64,000 bases of DNA from Rhodococcus sp. P-2 (GCF_016598535.1 NZ_CP066779.1:6105053-6169052); one strand, 5' to 3'; shown: positions 18,530-28,219, counted from the stretch's first letter. The notes: a model not told the origin generated them from the letters alone. A program made the numbers and translations.

Positions 18530-19548
18530 CGAACCTCCGGAATCGGTAGCGGCGCAGGTGGTAGCCCGAACATCGCGTTGATCAACGGTTGGGTGTATTG
18601 CGCCGGTACCAGGTTCTGGACGTAGGCGTAATAGAAGGGACCGCTGGCCACGGTGTCGCCGAGCGTGCCCACGTACGTACCGAGACCGTCGATTCCCTGA
18701 GAAAGGTTGTCCTTGTTGTTCTGCAGAATGCCGACAACCGTGTCGAGTTTGCCGAGGACCGGTTGCAATTGCGCCTCGTTGTCGTGGACGAGTCCACTCA
18801 GCTGGGTCGACAATGCCGAAATGTTCGTGATCACTTCCCCAAGCGCCGCCTGTCGCCGATCCAGTTCTCCCAACAACGCGTTGCCGTCGACGAGTAGCGC
18901 GTTGACCTGTGGTCCACGCTCGGCCAACGTCCCGGCGACGTCGTTTGCATCGGACAGCAAGGTGCGCAACATGTCGTCCCGCCGATTGACGCTGTCGGAG
19001 ATCCGTGCGACGCCGTCCAGTGCCGGCCTCAGGCTCGGCGCACTGCCGGACATCACCTGTCCCACTGCGTCGAGCGATTCGGAGAGCTGGTCGAGATCGA
19101 TGTCCTCGACCGTCGTGGTGAGGTCACCGAGAACGTCGGGGAGCGAGTAGGCCGATCTTGTTCGCTCGACCGGGATCTCGCTGCCGACCGCGATCCTTCC
19201 CGGACCGTCGAGATCGAGTGAAACAGCTCGCTTGCCGAGCAACGACATCGTGGTGACCGCGGCCGACGTGCTTTCTCCCAAACCGATCGAGCCTTCCAGT
19301 GTGAAGTCCACGCGCGCGAGTCCGTGCTCGACCTCGATCCGGTCCACCGTTCCGATCTTCACTCCGGCGGCATTGACTTCGTCTCCCGGCGCGAGACCGC
19401 TGGCGTCGGCGAACACCGCGCTGTACCCGACACCCGATTTCAGGAACTGCAGATTCTGATACTGGAGCGATGCCAATACGACGGCGGCCGTGACGACCAA
19501 TCCCACGACCCCCACGCGTACGGCCTGGCTCTGTGCCATCTCTCTCAT
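18526..19548 (-). CDS. mceC: Mce family protein MceC
   Basis: 340 residues from ATG at 19548 (MREMAQSQAVRVG); the frame is open further up, but this start overlaps the mceB stop by ATGA like its neighbours. N-terminal helix VGVVGLVVTAAVVLASLQY, Mce domain (YSAVFADASGLAPGDEVNAAGVKIGTVDRI), helical tunnel region, and the C-terminal FYYAYVQNLVPAQYTQPLINAMF typical of MceC. Confidence 0.94.
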   Translation of the reverse strand: MREMAQSQAVRVGVVGLVVTAAVVLASLQYQNLQFLKSGVGYSAVFADASGLAPGDEVNAAGVKIGTVDRIEVEHGLARVDFTLEGSIGLGESTSAAVTTMSLLGKRAVSLDLDGPGRIAVGSEIPVERTRSAYSLPDVLGDLTTTVEDIDLDQLSESLDAVGQVMSGSAPSLRPALDGVARISDSVNRRDDMLRTLLSDANDVAGTLAERGPQVNALLVDGNALLGELDRRQAALGEVITNISALSTQLSGLVHDNEAQLQPVLGKLDTVVGILQNNKDNLSQGIDGLGTYVGTLGDTVASGPFYYAYVQNLVPAQYTQPLINAMFGLPPAPLPIPEVR

Positions 19549-20567
19549 CGTGGTGCGCACCTTCCGGTCGTCTGATCCACCAGGTCGACAGTGAGCGGCG
19601 TACCGTCGGCACCGTCGACCTTCAGGGCGATTCCGCACAGATAGAAGTTGAAGAACGACCCGTACGAGCCGACTCGGATCAGCTGCTTGTAGTTCGAGGG
19701 CATGGACGCGAGAATCCGATCGAGCTCACTCTGTTGCTCGATCAGCGGATTCAGACTTGCGTCCAGCTTCGACAGGTTTCCCGCGACGTCCGGGCGAACT
19801 CCGGCGAGGAGGTCGGCGAAGGTGCCTGACGCGGTGTTCACACTCTCGACGGCACTCCCGATCATCTCCCGATCCGCCGCAAGCCCGCTGACCAGCTGTT
19901 GTAGGTGATCGAGAGTGTCACTGAACTGTCCACCGCGGCTGCGCAATTCACTGAGCACACCGTCGAGGTTGCCGATCACTCGACCGATCAGTTGGTCGCG
20001 GTCTGCGAGAGTGTTCGTGATCGATCCGGTGTGCGCCAGCACCGATGCCACTGTTCCGGACTGGCCTTGAAACACCTCGAGCAAGGACATCGACAACGCG
20101 TTGACCTGCTCCGGGTCCAGGGCTTGAAACAGCGGCTTGAAACCACCGAGTAGCGCATCGAGGTCGAGTGCCGGCGCGGTGCGATCGACGGGAATGCTCT
20201 CGCCCTGTGGCTGCGGTTCCGCGATCCCCGGATCGTCGAGCAGTTCGAGGTATCGATTACCCACCAGATCCTGATATCGAACAGCGGCTCTGGTCGATAC
20301 AGTCACGGTGTCACCCGTATCCACACTGAAACTCACGTGGGCACGGTGATTCCCACCGAATTCGACGGAGCCGACAGAACCGACCGGCACACCCGCGATG
20401 CGCACCTTGTCGCCCGCTCTGAGCCCGGAGGCGTTGACGAACTCCGCCGAGTACGACCTCGCGTCGCCACCTCGCATCTGGCCGAACACGAGGATCAGCC
20501 CGGCGTTGACGAGGATCATCACCAGAACAAAAATTCCGAACTTGACGGTGTACCCACGAACTTTCAT
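19545..20567 (-). CDS. mceB: Mce family protein MceB
   Basis: 340 residues from ATG at 20567, which overlaps the mceA stop (ATGA). N-terminal helix KFGIFVLVMILVNAGLILVF, Mce domain (YSAEFVNASGLRAGDKVRIAGVPVGSVGSVEF), V-x-T-R-A-AVRYQDLVGNRYLEL, a helical region, and a C-terminal GSYGSFFNFYLCGIALKVDG block seen in MceB proteins. Confidence 0.94.
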   Translation of the reverse strand: MKVRGYTVKFGIFVLVMILVNAGLILVFGQMRGGDARSYSAEFVNASGLRAGDKVRIAGVPVGSVGSVEFGGNHRAHVSFSVDTGDTVTVSTRAAVRYQDLVGNRYLELLDDPGIAEPQPQGESIPVDRTAPALDLDALLGGFKPLFQALDPEQVNALSMSLLEVFQGQSGTVASVLAHTGSITNTLADRDQLIGRVIGNLDGVLSELRSRGGQFSDTLDHLQQLVSGLAADREMIGSAVESVNTASGTFADLLAGVRPDVAGNLSKLDASLNPLIEQQSELDRILASMPSNYKQLIRVGSYGSFFNFYLCGIALKVDGADGTPLTVDLVDQTTGRCAPR

Positions 20568-21733
20568 CGGATCTCCGTCCCGAACAGGTAGCTCATCAGA
20601 TCCGGGACCGTGTTCATCGGTTGCCCACCATTCGGCTGACGCTCGGGCGCAAACGGATTCACCCCGGTGTCGGTCACCAGGTACGGAGCATTGACGTTCG
20701 GGTCGCGCAGTGGAAGACCCATACACTGCGGGCCACCTGTTGCCGCGACCTTCGGAAGGTCGTCGGGATATCGGTACGGTTCGGTTCCGGCGATCAGACC
20801 GATCGACATCTTGATTCCTGGTTGTCCGTTGTAGGCGCCGTCGCCGATCTTCTTGCTCTCCTGCAGTCCGTGGAACATGCAGGGAATCACCGGGGAGTAT
20901 TCCTCGAGCAGTGCGGTGGTCGGCCGCAGTAACGACAGAACGGTGTCGATACCGTCGGCGTTGGCTCCCAGTACATCTTCTCCGGTGCGGGCGACCCCGA
21001 TCACGTTGAGCAAGAGGAGATCAAGATTCTGCTGCTCGTCGAGAACAGTGGTTCCCGTCGTCGTGAGCGAGTCGAGGGTGCCGAGCAAGTCGAGAACAGC
21101 GTCGCGGTAGGTCTGCGTGACGGCTGGCAAATCAGTCAACACATGATCGAGAGCCTCACGTGCAGTGTTGAATTCGAGCAAGGAGGAATCTGCTTGTTCG
21201 AGTGCGACCCCGAGCCGTTCGCCGCGTCCTTGCAGCGCAGTCGAGAGGGCACCCAATGTCGAATCGAGCTTGCCCGGGTCCACGGTCCGGAGCACGGTGG
21301 TGAGTTTCTCGAACACCGTGTTCAGCTCGACAGTCACCCGGGATACGTCGATCGTCGCCCCGGCGGCAAGTCGCGCGCTGCTCGGTTGCTCCGGCGAGGA
21401 CAAGCTGACGAATTTCGCGCCGAAAGCCGTGTTCGACGTGATCGCCACATCCACGTTGGACGGAATCGACTCGAGCGCTTCGGGATCGATCGACAACGAC
21501 AGTTGCGCGGTGGCGTCGTCAGTCGGCGTGATGGACTCCACCGAGCCCACGGTCACACCGGCCATCTTCACCCGCGCACCCGGATCCATCACGAGCCCAG
21601 CGCGCTCCGCGATCACCGTGATCGGGACGCGAGCGACAAACACCTGGTTGAAAGACGCGACCGACAAAGCGATGACCCCGATGATCGCCGCAGCCAAGCC
21701 GAGCGCCGCCAACTTGTAACCGTATCTGTGCAC
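20564..21733 (-). CDS. mceA: Mce family protein MceA
   Basis: 389 residues from GTG at 21733, preceded by AGGGGG; the longer open frame upstream overlaps yrbEB and is not family-like. Helix LAALGLAAAIIGVIALSV; Mce domain (ITVIAERAGLVMDPGARVKMAGVTVGSVESI); helical region; and the C-terminal block with EYSPVIPCMFHGLQESK and GGPQCMGLPLRDP. Mce4A-type proteins bind sterols in mycobacteria. Here substrate is inferred from the neighbouring CYP125-like and KstD genes. Confidence 0.94.
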   Translation of the reverse strand: MHRYGYKLAALGLAAAIIGVIALSVASFNQVFVARVPITVIAERAGLVMDPGARVKMAGVTVGSVESITPTDDATAQLSLSIDPEALESIPSNVDVAITSNTAFGAKFVSLSSPEQPSSARLAAGATIDVSRVTVELNTVFEKLTTVLRTVDPGKLDSTLGALSTALQGRGERLGVALEQADSSLLEFNTAREALDHVLTDLPAVTQTYRDAVLDLLGTLDSLTTTGTTVLDEQQNLDLLLLNVIGVARTGEDVLGANADGIDTVLSLLRPTTALLEEYSPVIPCMFHGLQESKKIGDGAYNGQPGIKMSIGLIAGTEPYRYPDDLPKVAATGGPQCMGLPLRDPNVNAPYLVTDTGVNPFAPERQPNGGQPMNTVPDLMSYLFGTEIR

Positions 21734-21741
21734 GAAGCCCC

Positions 21742-22614
21742 CTAACCGGACAGATTGAAGTTGCCGGAACCGCCGTAGAGCGCGAGTGAGACGAGCAGGG
21801 TCACCGCCACGACGCAGATCAGCGAGAGCCGAACTCCGCGGCCCACTGCAGTTCCCACGCCCGACGGTCCCCCGGACGCTTTGTATCCGTAGTACGTGTG
21901 GATCAGCATCACCAGTAGTGCCATCACGAGCACTTGAACGAAGGACCACGCGACGTCGACCGGATCGAGGAACGTCGTGAAGTAGTGGTCGTAAAGACCG
22001 GAGGACTGACCGAACAGCACGACCGTGGTGAATCGTCCGGCCAGAAATGATCCGACTAGTGCCAGTGAGTACAGCGGCAAGATCGCGAGCATCCCTGCGG
22101 TGACGCGGGTGCTGACGACGTACGGGACCGAACTGATCGCCATCGATTCGAGGGCGTCGATTTCCTCACTGATGCGCATGGCACCGATCTGCGCGGTCGA
22201 ACCTGCTCCGATCGTGGCCGACAGACCGATTCCTGCGATCACCGGCGCAGCGATACGCACGTTGATGAAGGCGGAGAAGAATCCGGTGAGCGCTTCGACT
22301 CCGATATTTCCCAGTGAGCTGAAACCTTGGATCGCAATGGTGCCGCCCGAGGCGAGAGTCAGAAATCCTACGACCGCAACCGTGCCGCCGATCACTGCCA
22401 AAGCTCCGGTGCCCATGCTGATCTCGGCTACCAGCCTCAACACTTCTTTCGGGTGTTTGCGAATTGCCCACGGGATGTGAGCGATGGCGCGCGCGAAGAA
22501 GACAGCTTGTCGCCCGACGTCGTCGATCGAGCGTGACGTTCGAGCCACCCGCACCCGCGTGCGTCCGAACTTGCCGATTTGTGCCAGCGAATCCGACAGC
22601 GTCACCTCGATCAC
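21742..22614 (-). CDS. yrbEB: MlaE/YrbE-type permease subunit B
   Basis: 290 residues. Hydrophobic MlaE permease with about five helices. The cytoplasmic coupling helix contains AQIGAMRISEEIDALESMAISSVPYVVSTRV, the EExDA motif that contacts the ATPase. The GTG start overlaps the yrbEA stop (GTGA). The C terminus includes TYYGYKASGGPSGVGTAVGRGVR. The ATPase (MceG/Mkl) is not in the window and is usually encoded elsewhere. Confidence 0.95.
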   Translation of the reverse strand: MIEVTLSDSLAQIGKFGRTRVRVARTSRSIDDVGRQAVFFARAIAHIPWAIRKHPKEVLRLVAEISMGTGALAVIGGTVAVVGFLTLASGGTIAIQGFSSLGNIGVEALTGFFSAFINVRIAAPVIAGIGLSATIGAGSTAQIGAMRISEEIDALESMAISSVPYVVSTRVTAGMLAILPLYSLALVGSFLAGRFTTVVLFGQSSGLYDHYFTTFLDPVDVAWSFVQVLVMALLVMLIHTYYGYKASGGPSGVGTAVGRGVRLSLICVVAVTLLVSLALYGGSGNFNLSG

Positions 22615-23384
22615 CCCGCCGTCAATCGGATGCCGACCGCGGTGACGATGGTGTTGACGACGAACAACGCCATGAATGCGTACACCACCGTTTCGTTGAC
22701 GGCCTCCCCCACGCCTTTCGGCCCACCCCGTACCGACAGTCCGCGATAGCAGGCCACCAATCCCGCCAGCATCCCGAACAGTGCAGCTTTGACCATCGAC
22801 AACGCCACCTCGGGCAGGCCGGTCAGCAACGTGATTCCCTCGACGAAGGCGCCAGGGTTCACGCCCTGGAGAAACACCGAGAAGGCGTAACCGCCGGCGA
22901 TGCCGATGACGCAGACGAGTCCGTTGAGCAGCAAAGCCACCACGGTCGACGCGACCACACGCGGAATCACCAACCGATTGATCGGATCGATCCCGAGCAC
23001 CTCCATGGCGTCGATCTCTTCACGGATCGTCCTCGATCCCAGATCTGCGGCGATGGCAGTCGCGCCTGCACCTGCCACGATCAGCACAGTCACCACCGGA
23101 CCGACCTGAGTCACGGCACCGAGCGCGGCCCCGGCGCCGCTGAGGTCGGCGGCACCGATCTCGCGGAGAAGGATGTTGAGGGTGAAACTCACCAGGACCG
23201 TGAACGGCACGGCTACCAACACGGTCGGCACGATCGACACCCGGGCGATCATCCAACTCTGCTCGAGAAACTCCTGCACCTGAAAGCGGGTGCGGAACAA
23301 GCCCACTGCGACATCGGCGCCCATCCGGTAGAACTGGCCGAGTTCGCGCATCGGGCCCCCAAGTGCAACTCTTCCGCTGTACAC
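22611..23384 (-). CDS. yrbEA: MlaE/YrbE-type permease subunit A
   Basis: 257 residues from GTG at 23384. Coupling helix IAADLGSRTIREEIDAMEVLGIDPINRLVIPRV (EEIDAM motif) and CYRGLSVRGGPKGVGEAVNETVV near the end are typical of YrbEA. With YrbEB it forms the inner-membrane permease of the Mce importer. It starts directly after the stop of the CYP125-like gene, so the importer and the P450 appear to share a transcript. Confidence 0.95.
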   Translation of the reverse strand: MYSGRVALGGPMRELGQFYRMGADVAVGLFRTRFQVQEFLEQSWMIARVSIVPTVLVAVPFTVLVSFTLNILLREIGAADLSGAGAALGAVTQVGPVVTVLIVAGAGATAIAADLGSRTIREEIDAMEVLGIDPINRLVIPRVVASTVVALLLNGLVCVIGIAGGYAFSVFLQGVNPGAFVEGITLLTGLPEVALSMVKAALFGMLAGLVACYRGLSVRGGPKGVGEAVNETVVYAFMALFVVNTIVTAVGIRLTAG

Positions 23385-23385
23385 G

Positions 23386-24639
23386 TCAATGCCCCGAAGG
23401 ACAAGACGTGGAGTTGCCGTAGTCGACCTTGAATTCCTTGATCCCGTTGAGCCAACCGGACGAGAGCCTGCTCGGATCGCCGAGCTTACTGATGTCGGGC
23501 ATGTGATCGGCGATCTTGCCGAAGATCAGATCGACCTCCATTCTGGCCAGGTTGGCGCCGACGCAGTAGTGCGGTCCGGTTCCTCCGAACGCGAGGTGCG
23601 GGTTCGGGTCTCGGGTGATGTCGAAGACGTCGGGGTTCTCGAAGACGGTTTCGTCGAAGTTCGCCGAGCCGTAGAGCAGTACGACACGCTGCCCCTTCGC
23701 AATCGCCGTGCCGGCAATCTGTGTGTCCACCAATGCTGTTCGTTGCATCGACGTCAGTGGAGAAGCCCAGCGGATGATCTCGTCCGCGGCGGTGCGCGGA
23801 CGCTCACGCTTGTACAGTTCCCACTGATCCGGATGCTCGAGAAATGCCATCATGCCGAGTGTCGTGGCGTTGCGTGTCGTTTCGTTGCCCGCGACAGCCA
23901 ACATGATGACGAAGAAACCGAACTGTTCCGGGGTGAGTTTCTGTCCGTCGATGTCGGCATGCACCAAGCGCGAGATGATGTCGTCGAGCGGTTCCTCCCG
24001 TCTCGCCTCGGCCAGTTGATAGGCGTAGCCCAGGATCTGCGCCGACGCCATCCGAGACTCGCCGGCGAGCGACTCGTCGTCGTATCCCGTCATCTGGTTC
24101 GACCAGTCGTACAGCTGACGGCGCCCGTCCTGCGGCACACCGATCAGCTCCGAAATCGCCTGCATGGGTAACTCGCTGGCGACCTGGCTGACAAAATCAC
24201 CGCTACCTTCCGCCACGGCGGCCGACGTGATGGCCTCCGCGCGCGCTTCGAGGCCGGCTCGCATCGCTTCCACCGACCGCGGAGTGAACAAGCGCGCCAC
24301 CAACTTGCGCAGCTGTGTGTGCTCGGGGGCGTCCTTGTTGATCAGGACATGTTTAGTTGCCTCCAACTCCTCAGCGGAGATGTTGTCTTCATGCCGAGGA
24401 ATGCAGCCGTTGACGTTGCTCGAGAACTCCTCGCTGCGCAACGAGACGTCGCGGACGTCTGCGTGGCGGGAGATCACCCAACAACCACCGTCGTGAAATC
24501 CACCGGTGCCCGGTTCCTGGGCGTTCCACCAGACCGGAGCGCATCGTCGTAGTTCGGCGAACTCGGCAAGCGGGACGCGCTGGCCGTACAGATGCGGGTC
24601 GGTCACGTCGAACCCGTCGGGAAGGTCGATCTCAGGCAT
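23386..24639 (-). CDS. Cytochrome P450, CYP125-like (steroid side-chain hydroxylase family)
   Basis: 417 residues from ATG at 24639 (AAGGAG 9 bases upstream). The I-helix is MLAVAGNETTRNATT and the haem motif is FGGTGPHYCVGANLAR. N-terminal PEIDLPDGFDVTDPHLYGQRVPLAEFAELRRCAPVWWN, GGFHDGGCWVISR, EHPDQWELYKRERP and RLSSGWLNGIKEFKVDY closely follow CYP125A1, the enzyme that oxidises cholesterol C26 in mycobacteria and rhodococci. The exact substrate is inference. It sits between the acyl-CoA synthetase and yrbEA, 53 bp and 1 bp away. Electrons may come from the nearby ferredoxin. Confidence 0.87.
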   Translation of the reverse strand: MPEIDLPDGFDVTDPHLYGQRVPLAEFAELRRCAPVWWNAQEPGTGGFHDGGCWVISRHADVRDVSLRSEEFSSNVNGCIPRHEDNISAEELEATKHVLINKDAPEHTQLRKLVARLFTPRSVEAMRAGLEARAEAITSAAVAEGSGDFVSQVASELPMQAISELIGVPQDGRRQLYDWSNQMTGYDDESLAGESRMASAQILGYAYQLAEARREEPLDDIISRLVHADIDGQKLTPEQFGFFVIMLAVAGNETTRNATTLGMMAFLEHPDQWELYKRERPRTAADEIIRWASPLTSMQRTALVDTQIAGTAIAKGQRVVLLYGSANFDETVFENPDVFDITRDPNPHLAFGGTGPHYCVGANLARMEVDLIFGKIADHMPDISKLGDPSRLSSGWLNGIKEFKVDYGNSTSCPSGH

Positions 24640-24692
24640 TGCAGATGCTCCTTTACGGATGGGGGCCAGGTGCCGGGCGCTGCGTGTGAGCG

Positions 24693-26330
24693 CTAGTCGA
24701 TCCGGTGGACCGGGTCGCTGTTCTGCGAGAACTCCTTGGCCCAGCGGTAGTCCGGCTTGCCGCTCGGCGCTCGAACGACCTCGACGGCGATCCAGAAGGA
24801 ACGCGGAATCTTGTAGCCGGCAAGCTGAGTGCGGGTGTGTTTTTCGATGGAATCGAAATCCGGTTCCACGCCATCGCGGACGCGGAGCACCGCCGCCACC
24901 CGATTGCCCCACCGCTCGTCGGCAATACCGATCACTGTTGCGTCGTAGATGTCGGGATGGGCCTTCACCACTGCTTCGACCTCTTCCACGAAGACTTTCT
25001 CCCCGCCGGTGTTGACCACCATGTTTCCCCGGCCGAGGAGAGTGACCGAGCCGTCGTCCTCGATTCGCGCTCGATCTCCGGTCACGACTGCTCGCGCGCC
25101 GTTCACCTCTCGGAATATCTCGGCCGACTTCACCGGATCGTTGTAGTAGCCGAGTGGGACGTTGCCGAGTTTCGCCAACCATCCTTCGGCGCCCGAACCC
25201 GGCTCCAACACACGGTTGTCGTCGTCGACGACGACCGTGAATCTGTTGGCGCCCACCTTGGGTCCTCCACGCTGCTCGAGCCCTTTGGTTGCGAATCCGA
25301 TTCCGCCGAAGCCTGTTTCGGACGATCCGACCGAATCGGAGATCATCAGATTCGGAAAGACGTCGAAGAACGCGTCTTTGACCGATCCGGAGAAGAGCGC
25401 AGCGCCGGAGGCGAGTACAGCCAGGCTCGACGCATCCGGTTGCAATTCGTGATGGGCTTCGACCAGTGGGCGGCCCATGGCGTCGCCGGTGATGACCATG
25501 ACCTGCGGCCGATATTCGGCGACGACCTTCCAGACTTGTGCCGCATCGAATTTCGGTTCGAAGATGACGGTGTTTCCGGAGAACAGAGCGTTGAACGTCG
25601 GCATCAGAGCCGAAGTGTGGATCAGCGGTGGAAGCATGCACCACCGCATCGGTTCGGCTGCCGCGGCGCCACCGCGCGACTGCTGGTACTCGTCGGCGAT
25701 CGGCTCACCCGAGTAGAAGTCGTAACCGCCGGCCAGCACGCGCCAGATGTCTTCCTGCCGCCAGACGACACCTTTAGGTCGTCCGGTTGTTCCGCCGGTG
25801 TAGAGAACGTAGACGTCGTCGCCGGAACGCTCGGGAAATGCATGTTCACCTGCGCGAAGCGGGGATTGGTTGCCGAGCGCATCGGCGTACGCCATTGCCG
25901 CCGGAATCGACGGTTCGTTCCCGAGAGCGAGTTCGTCCGGCACCTCGATCACGTACTTGACCCGCGGTGCCGACACCAAGGCACCGGCAACCCGCTCAGC
26001 GAAACCACGATGGAAAACCAACGCCTCGAGATCCGCGTTCTCGTACAGGTAGACCAATTCGTCGCTCGTGTAGCGGTAGTTCACCGTGATGGGAACGCCG
26101 CGGATCTTGAACGCCGCGAGGACAGCAACCATCGCCTCGATCGAGTTGTGCAGCTGAATACCGATGTGCGAACCAACACCTAACCCGACTGACTGGAAGT
26201 AGTGCGCCAATCGGTTGGCCCGCTCGTCCAGCTCACGGTATGTCACCTCCTCGCCGGAAACGATCAGTGCGAGGCGATCGGGCATCGCATCGACGGAATG
26301 CTCGAACAGGTCTGCGAACGTGTAGGCCAT
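24693..26330 (-). CDS. Acyl-CoA synthetase (FadD-type, steroid/fatty acid CoA ligase)
   Basis: 545 residues from ATG at 26330 (AAGGA 8 bases upstream); the longer open frame above is not coding. ANL superfamily motifs are [18 protein letters not shown] (A3), SDSVGSSETGFGG (A5), VTGDRARIEDDGSVTLLGRGNMVVNTGGEKVFVEE (A7-A8) and KIPRSFWIAV...PSGKPDYRWAKE with the A10 lysine. It resembles the FadD17/FadD19 group acting on C24/C26 sterol side-chain acids. With the CYP125-like P450 downstream it would activate the oxidised side chain. The substrate is inferred from context. Confidence 0.9.
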   Translation of the reverse strand: MAYTFADLFEHSVDAMPDRLALIVSGEEVTYRELDERANRLAHYFQSVGLGVGSHIGIQLHNSIEAMVAVLAAFKIRGVPITVNYRYTSDELVYLYENADLEALVFHRGFAERVAGALVSAPRVKYVIEVPDELALGNEPSIPAAMAYADALGNQSPLRAGEHAFPERSGDDVYVLYTGGTTGRPKGVVWRQEDIWRVLAGGYDFYSGEPIADEYQQSRGGAAAAEPMRWCMLPPLIHTSALMPTFNALFSGNTVIFEPKFDAAQVWKVVAEYRPQVMVITGDAMGRPLVEAHHELQPDASSLAVLASGAALFSGSVKDAFFDVFPNLMISDSVGSSETGFGGIGFATKGLEQRGGPKVGANRFTVVVDDDNRVLEPGSGAEGWLAKLGNVPLGYYNDPVKSAEIFREVNGARAVVTGDRARIEDDGSVTLLGRGNMVVNTGGEKVFVEEVEAVVKAHPDIYDATVIGIADERWGNRVAAVLRVRDGVEPDFDSIEKHTRTQLAGYKIPRSFWIAVEVVRAPSGKPDYRWAKEFSQNSDPVHRID

Positions 26331-26356
26331 AGGTTGAGTCCTTCGGTTTCGGCCGG

Positions 26357-27604
26357 TCAGACGACGAACAGAGGCAAGGGAATTCCGCGATCTTCGAATA
26401 CGAAGGCCGCGCCGGTACTGACCTTCGTAATGGCGACTTCGACGCATTCCGGAGCGGGAGCTTCGGTGATGTCCACGGTCAGAAGGAGCCCCGCGGCATC
26501 TTCGGCCAGCACTCTCACGGTGAAATGCGGATTCACTCCGCGAACCAAAGCCTGGAGGGGATCGAGGTGCTCGCTGCCGAGCAAGGTCGGCCAACCGCCG
26601 TCGCGGTCGACAAGAGCGTCTCGCGAGATCCACAGCTCCAGAGCACCGCCGTCCGGTCGGATCTCGCTCTCCACATACTGCTTCGGATTCAGCAAGGGGT
26701 GTACGGACAGGACCAATGCCAACGATTCCAGAGTCGAAGGAAGCCCGAGCGCATCTCGAATACGCTGTGCCGCAACTCCCGCGATTCCGGTCAATTGCTT
26801 TCGCGTGATCTCGCGCGCCTTGTCTTCGTCGGCGCGGCGGCGAACCGCTGCCAGAAAGCCCAACGCCAACAGATGATGCTGCACGCAGATCTCCTCTGCG
26901 ATACGAACCAAGGCTGATCGCGAGAAGTCGGAAAACCTCAGGTCCGACAACAACGGACCCGAGTAGTCCGCCCGACCGTCCCCGCCATGATCGATGGGGC
27001 TCAGCTCGACCGTCACCGCGGCGGTGCGTCCGATCTGCTCGGTGTGCGCGGTCATCACGGGCGGCGTGTGCGACGGGTCGATGGCAACGGTCCAGGCGCA
27101 GTGCGGATGTCGGTCCGCGGGCCTGCGCGGTGGTCGGTGAATCGGACGGATCTGGGCGTGTGGGTTGGTCGCGATGGCCGTCGCATCGAAAGTCGGATCC
27201 TCGATGTCGTGACACATCGAGGTCACGAACTCATCGCCCAACGGCTCGACGTCCATGAGTGCTCCACAATGATCGAGCCAGAATTCACCGTGCAGCGGAT
27301 CGTCGACCCGGTATCGAAAGTCCATGAACTGTGGCGGAGCACCGATGTCGAGTTGTAGCCCTTTGAAGATCGTCACGACGTCGTCGCCCTCGTATCCGAG
27401 GGCCTTCTGCATGCGGCGGGTGTACCAGGGGCTGGCCGATTCCCACTCCTCGACGGCCACCTGCGCCATACCCTCGCGTCCGAACTCGACGATCAGATGC
27501 GCCATGCCCGAGCGATCGATCAGCTGCCCACACAGGAGCAACTCGGGCACCAACACGGCAAGGTCGCGCTGCGAGAGTGTCTCGAAGGAATCGCGCACGG
27601 TCAT
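26357..27604 (-). CDS. Protein of unknown function in the sterol/Mce unit
   Basis: 415 residues from ATG at 27604; a GTG at 27613 overlapping the upstream stop (GTGA) is an alternative. I do not recognise the family. It is soluble, with no membrane helix. N-terminal half: LAVLVPELLLCGQLIDRSGMAHLI, AVEEWESASPWYTRRMQKALGYEGDD, HGEFWLDHCGALMDVEPLGDEFV and a Cys/His-bearing block MCHDIEDPTFDATAIATNPHAQIRPIHRPPR that could bind a metal or ligand. The second half has a helical VRIAEEICVQHHLLALGFL segment and a beta-rich C terminus. It is flanked by the NTF2-like gene (5-bp gap) and the acyl-CoA synthetase, so a role in the same catabolic route is likely. Confidence 0.8.
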   Translation of the reverse strand: MTVRDSFETLSQRDLAVLVPELLLCGQLIDRSGMAHLIVEFGREGMAQVAVEEWESASPWYTRRMQKALGYEGDDVVTIFKGLQLDIGAPPQFMDFRYRVDDPLHGEFWLDHCGALMDVEPLGDEFVTSMCHDIEDPTFDATAIATNPHAQIRPIHRPPRRPADRHPHCAWTVAIDPSHTPPVMTAHTEQIGRTAAVTVELSPIDHGGDGRADYSGPLLSDLRFSDFSRSALVRIAEEICVQHHLLALGFLAAVRRRADEDKAREITRKQLTGIAGVAAQRIRDALGLPSTLESLALVLSVHPLLNPKQYVESEIRPDGGALELWISRDALVDRDGGWPTLLGSEHLDPLQALVRGVNPHFTVRVLAEDAAGLLLTVDITEAPAPECVEVAITKVSTGAAFVFEDRGIPLPLFVV

Positions 27605-27609
27605 CGGAC

Positions 27610-28161
27610 TCACCACAGCGGGACCGGCGCGGTGCCCACCGGATACCAGCCCGGTAGCGGGTCGCCCGAGATCGATCGCTGGATCCGGCCCTGCATCCCC
27701 TTCGAGAGAGCATTGTTGCCGATCATCTCCATGAACAACGCCGACACGTTCCCGAAGTCGAAGAAGTCACGCTGCCAAGACCATTGGAAGTCCCCGCCGT
27801 AGCGGAACCAACTACCGCCGATACCGTAGACGGAGTAGTTGCTACCGTCCTCGCGCTTGGCGTCGGAAATCTGCTTCCACAAGCCGATCACGTTTCCGCT
27901 ACGTTCGTCGATCACAAACTCTTGATACGGATACTCCCAGCCTTCGAGGCCCTTCATCTCGAGACCGAGCGCGACTTCACGAATCTCCTCGCGCCCCACC
28001 GCCATGAAATCCTGCTTGGGACCGTAGTTCCACCCGTACGTGGCGTCCTCGGCGTACATGTCCGCCAACGGTTTCCAATCACCGGCGGCTTCGGCCTTCT
28101 TGTTCGCCTCGATCCAGCGTTGGACCATCTCGTCGAGCTCTGCGCGGTCGAAACCCGTCAT
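27610..28161 (-). CDS. NTF2-like (SnoaL/ketosteroid-isomerase fold) protein
   Basis: 183 residues from ATG at 28161. DEMVQRWIEANKKAEAAGDWKPLADMYAEDATYGWNYGPKQDFMAVGREEI matches the cone-shaped NTF2-like fold, with a longer C-terminal extension (GRIQRSISGDPLPGWYPVGTAPVPLW). Members include steroid isomerases, dehydratases and binding proteins, so the fold alone does not give the reaction. It lies 58 bp behind the ferredoxin gene. In M. tuberculosis a KSI-like protein (Rv0760c) also lies near CYP51; whether this is the counterpart is uncertain because sequence and length differ. Confidence 0.82.
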   Translation of the reverse strand: MTGFDRAELDEMVQRWIEANKKAEAAGDWKPLADMYAEDATYGWNYGPKQDFMAVGREEIREVALGLEMKGLEGWEYPYQEFVIDERSGNVIGLWKQISDAKREDGSNYSVYGIGGSWFRYGGDFQWSWQRDFFDFGNVSALFMEMIGNNALSKGMQGRIQRSISGDPLPGWYPVGTAPVPLW

Positions 28162-28219
28162 CTGAACTTCCTCCCTCGAGCACATGAATTCGCTGACATC
28201 AATCGACAATCCGCTGCAA

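Noticed and set aside
24705..26183. Plus-strand open frame of 492 codons opposite the acyl-CoA synthetase
   Set aside because: Shadow of the acyl-CoA synthetase gene; no family motifs and no promoter or ribosome site.
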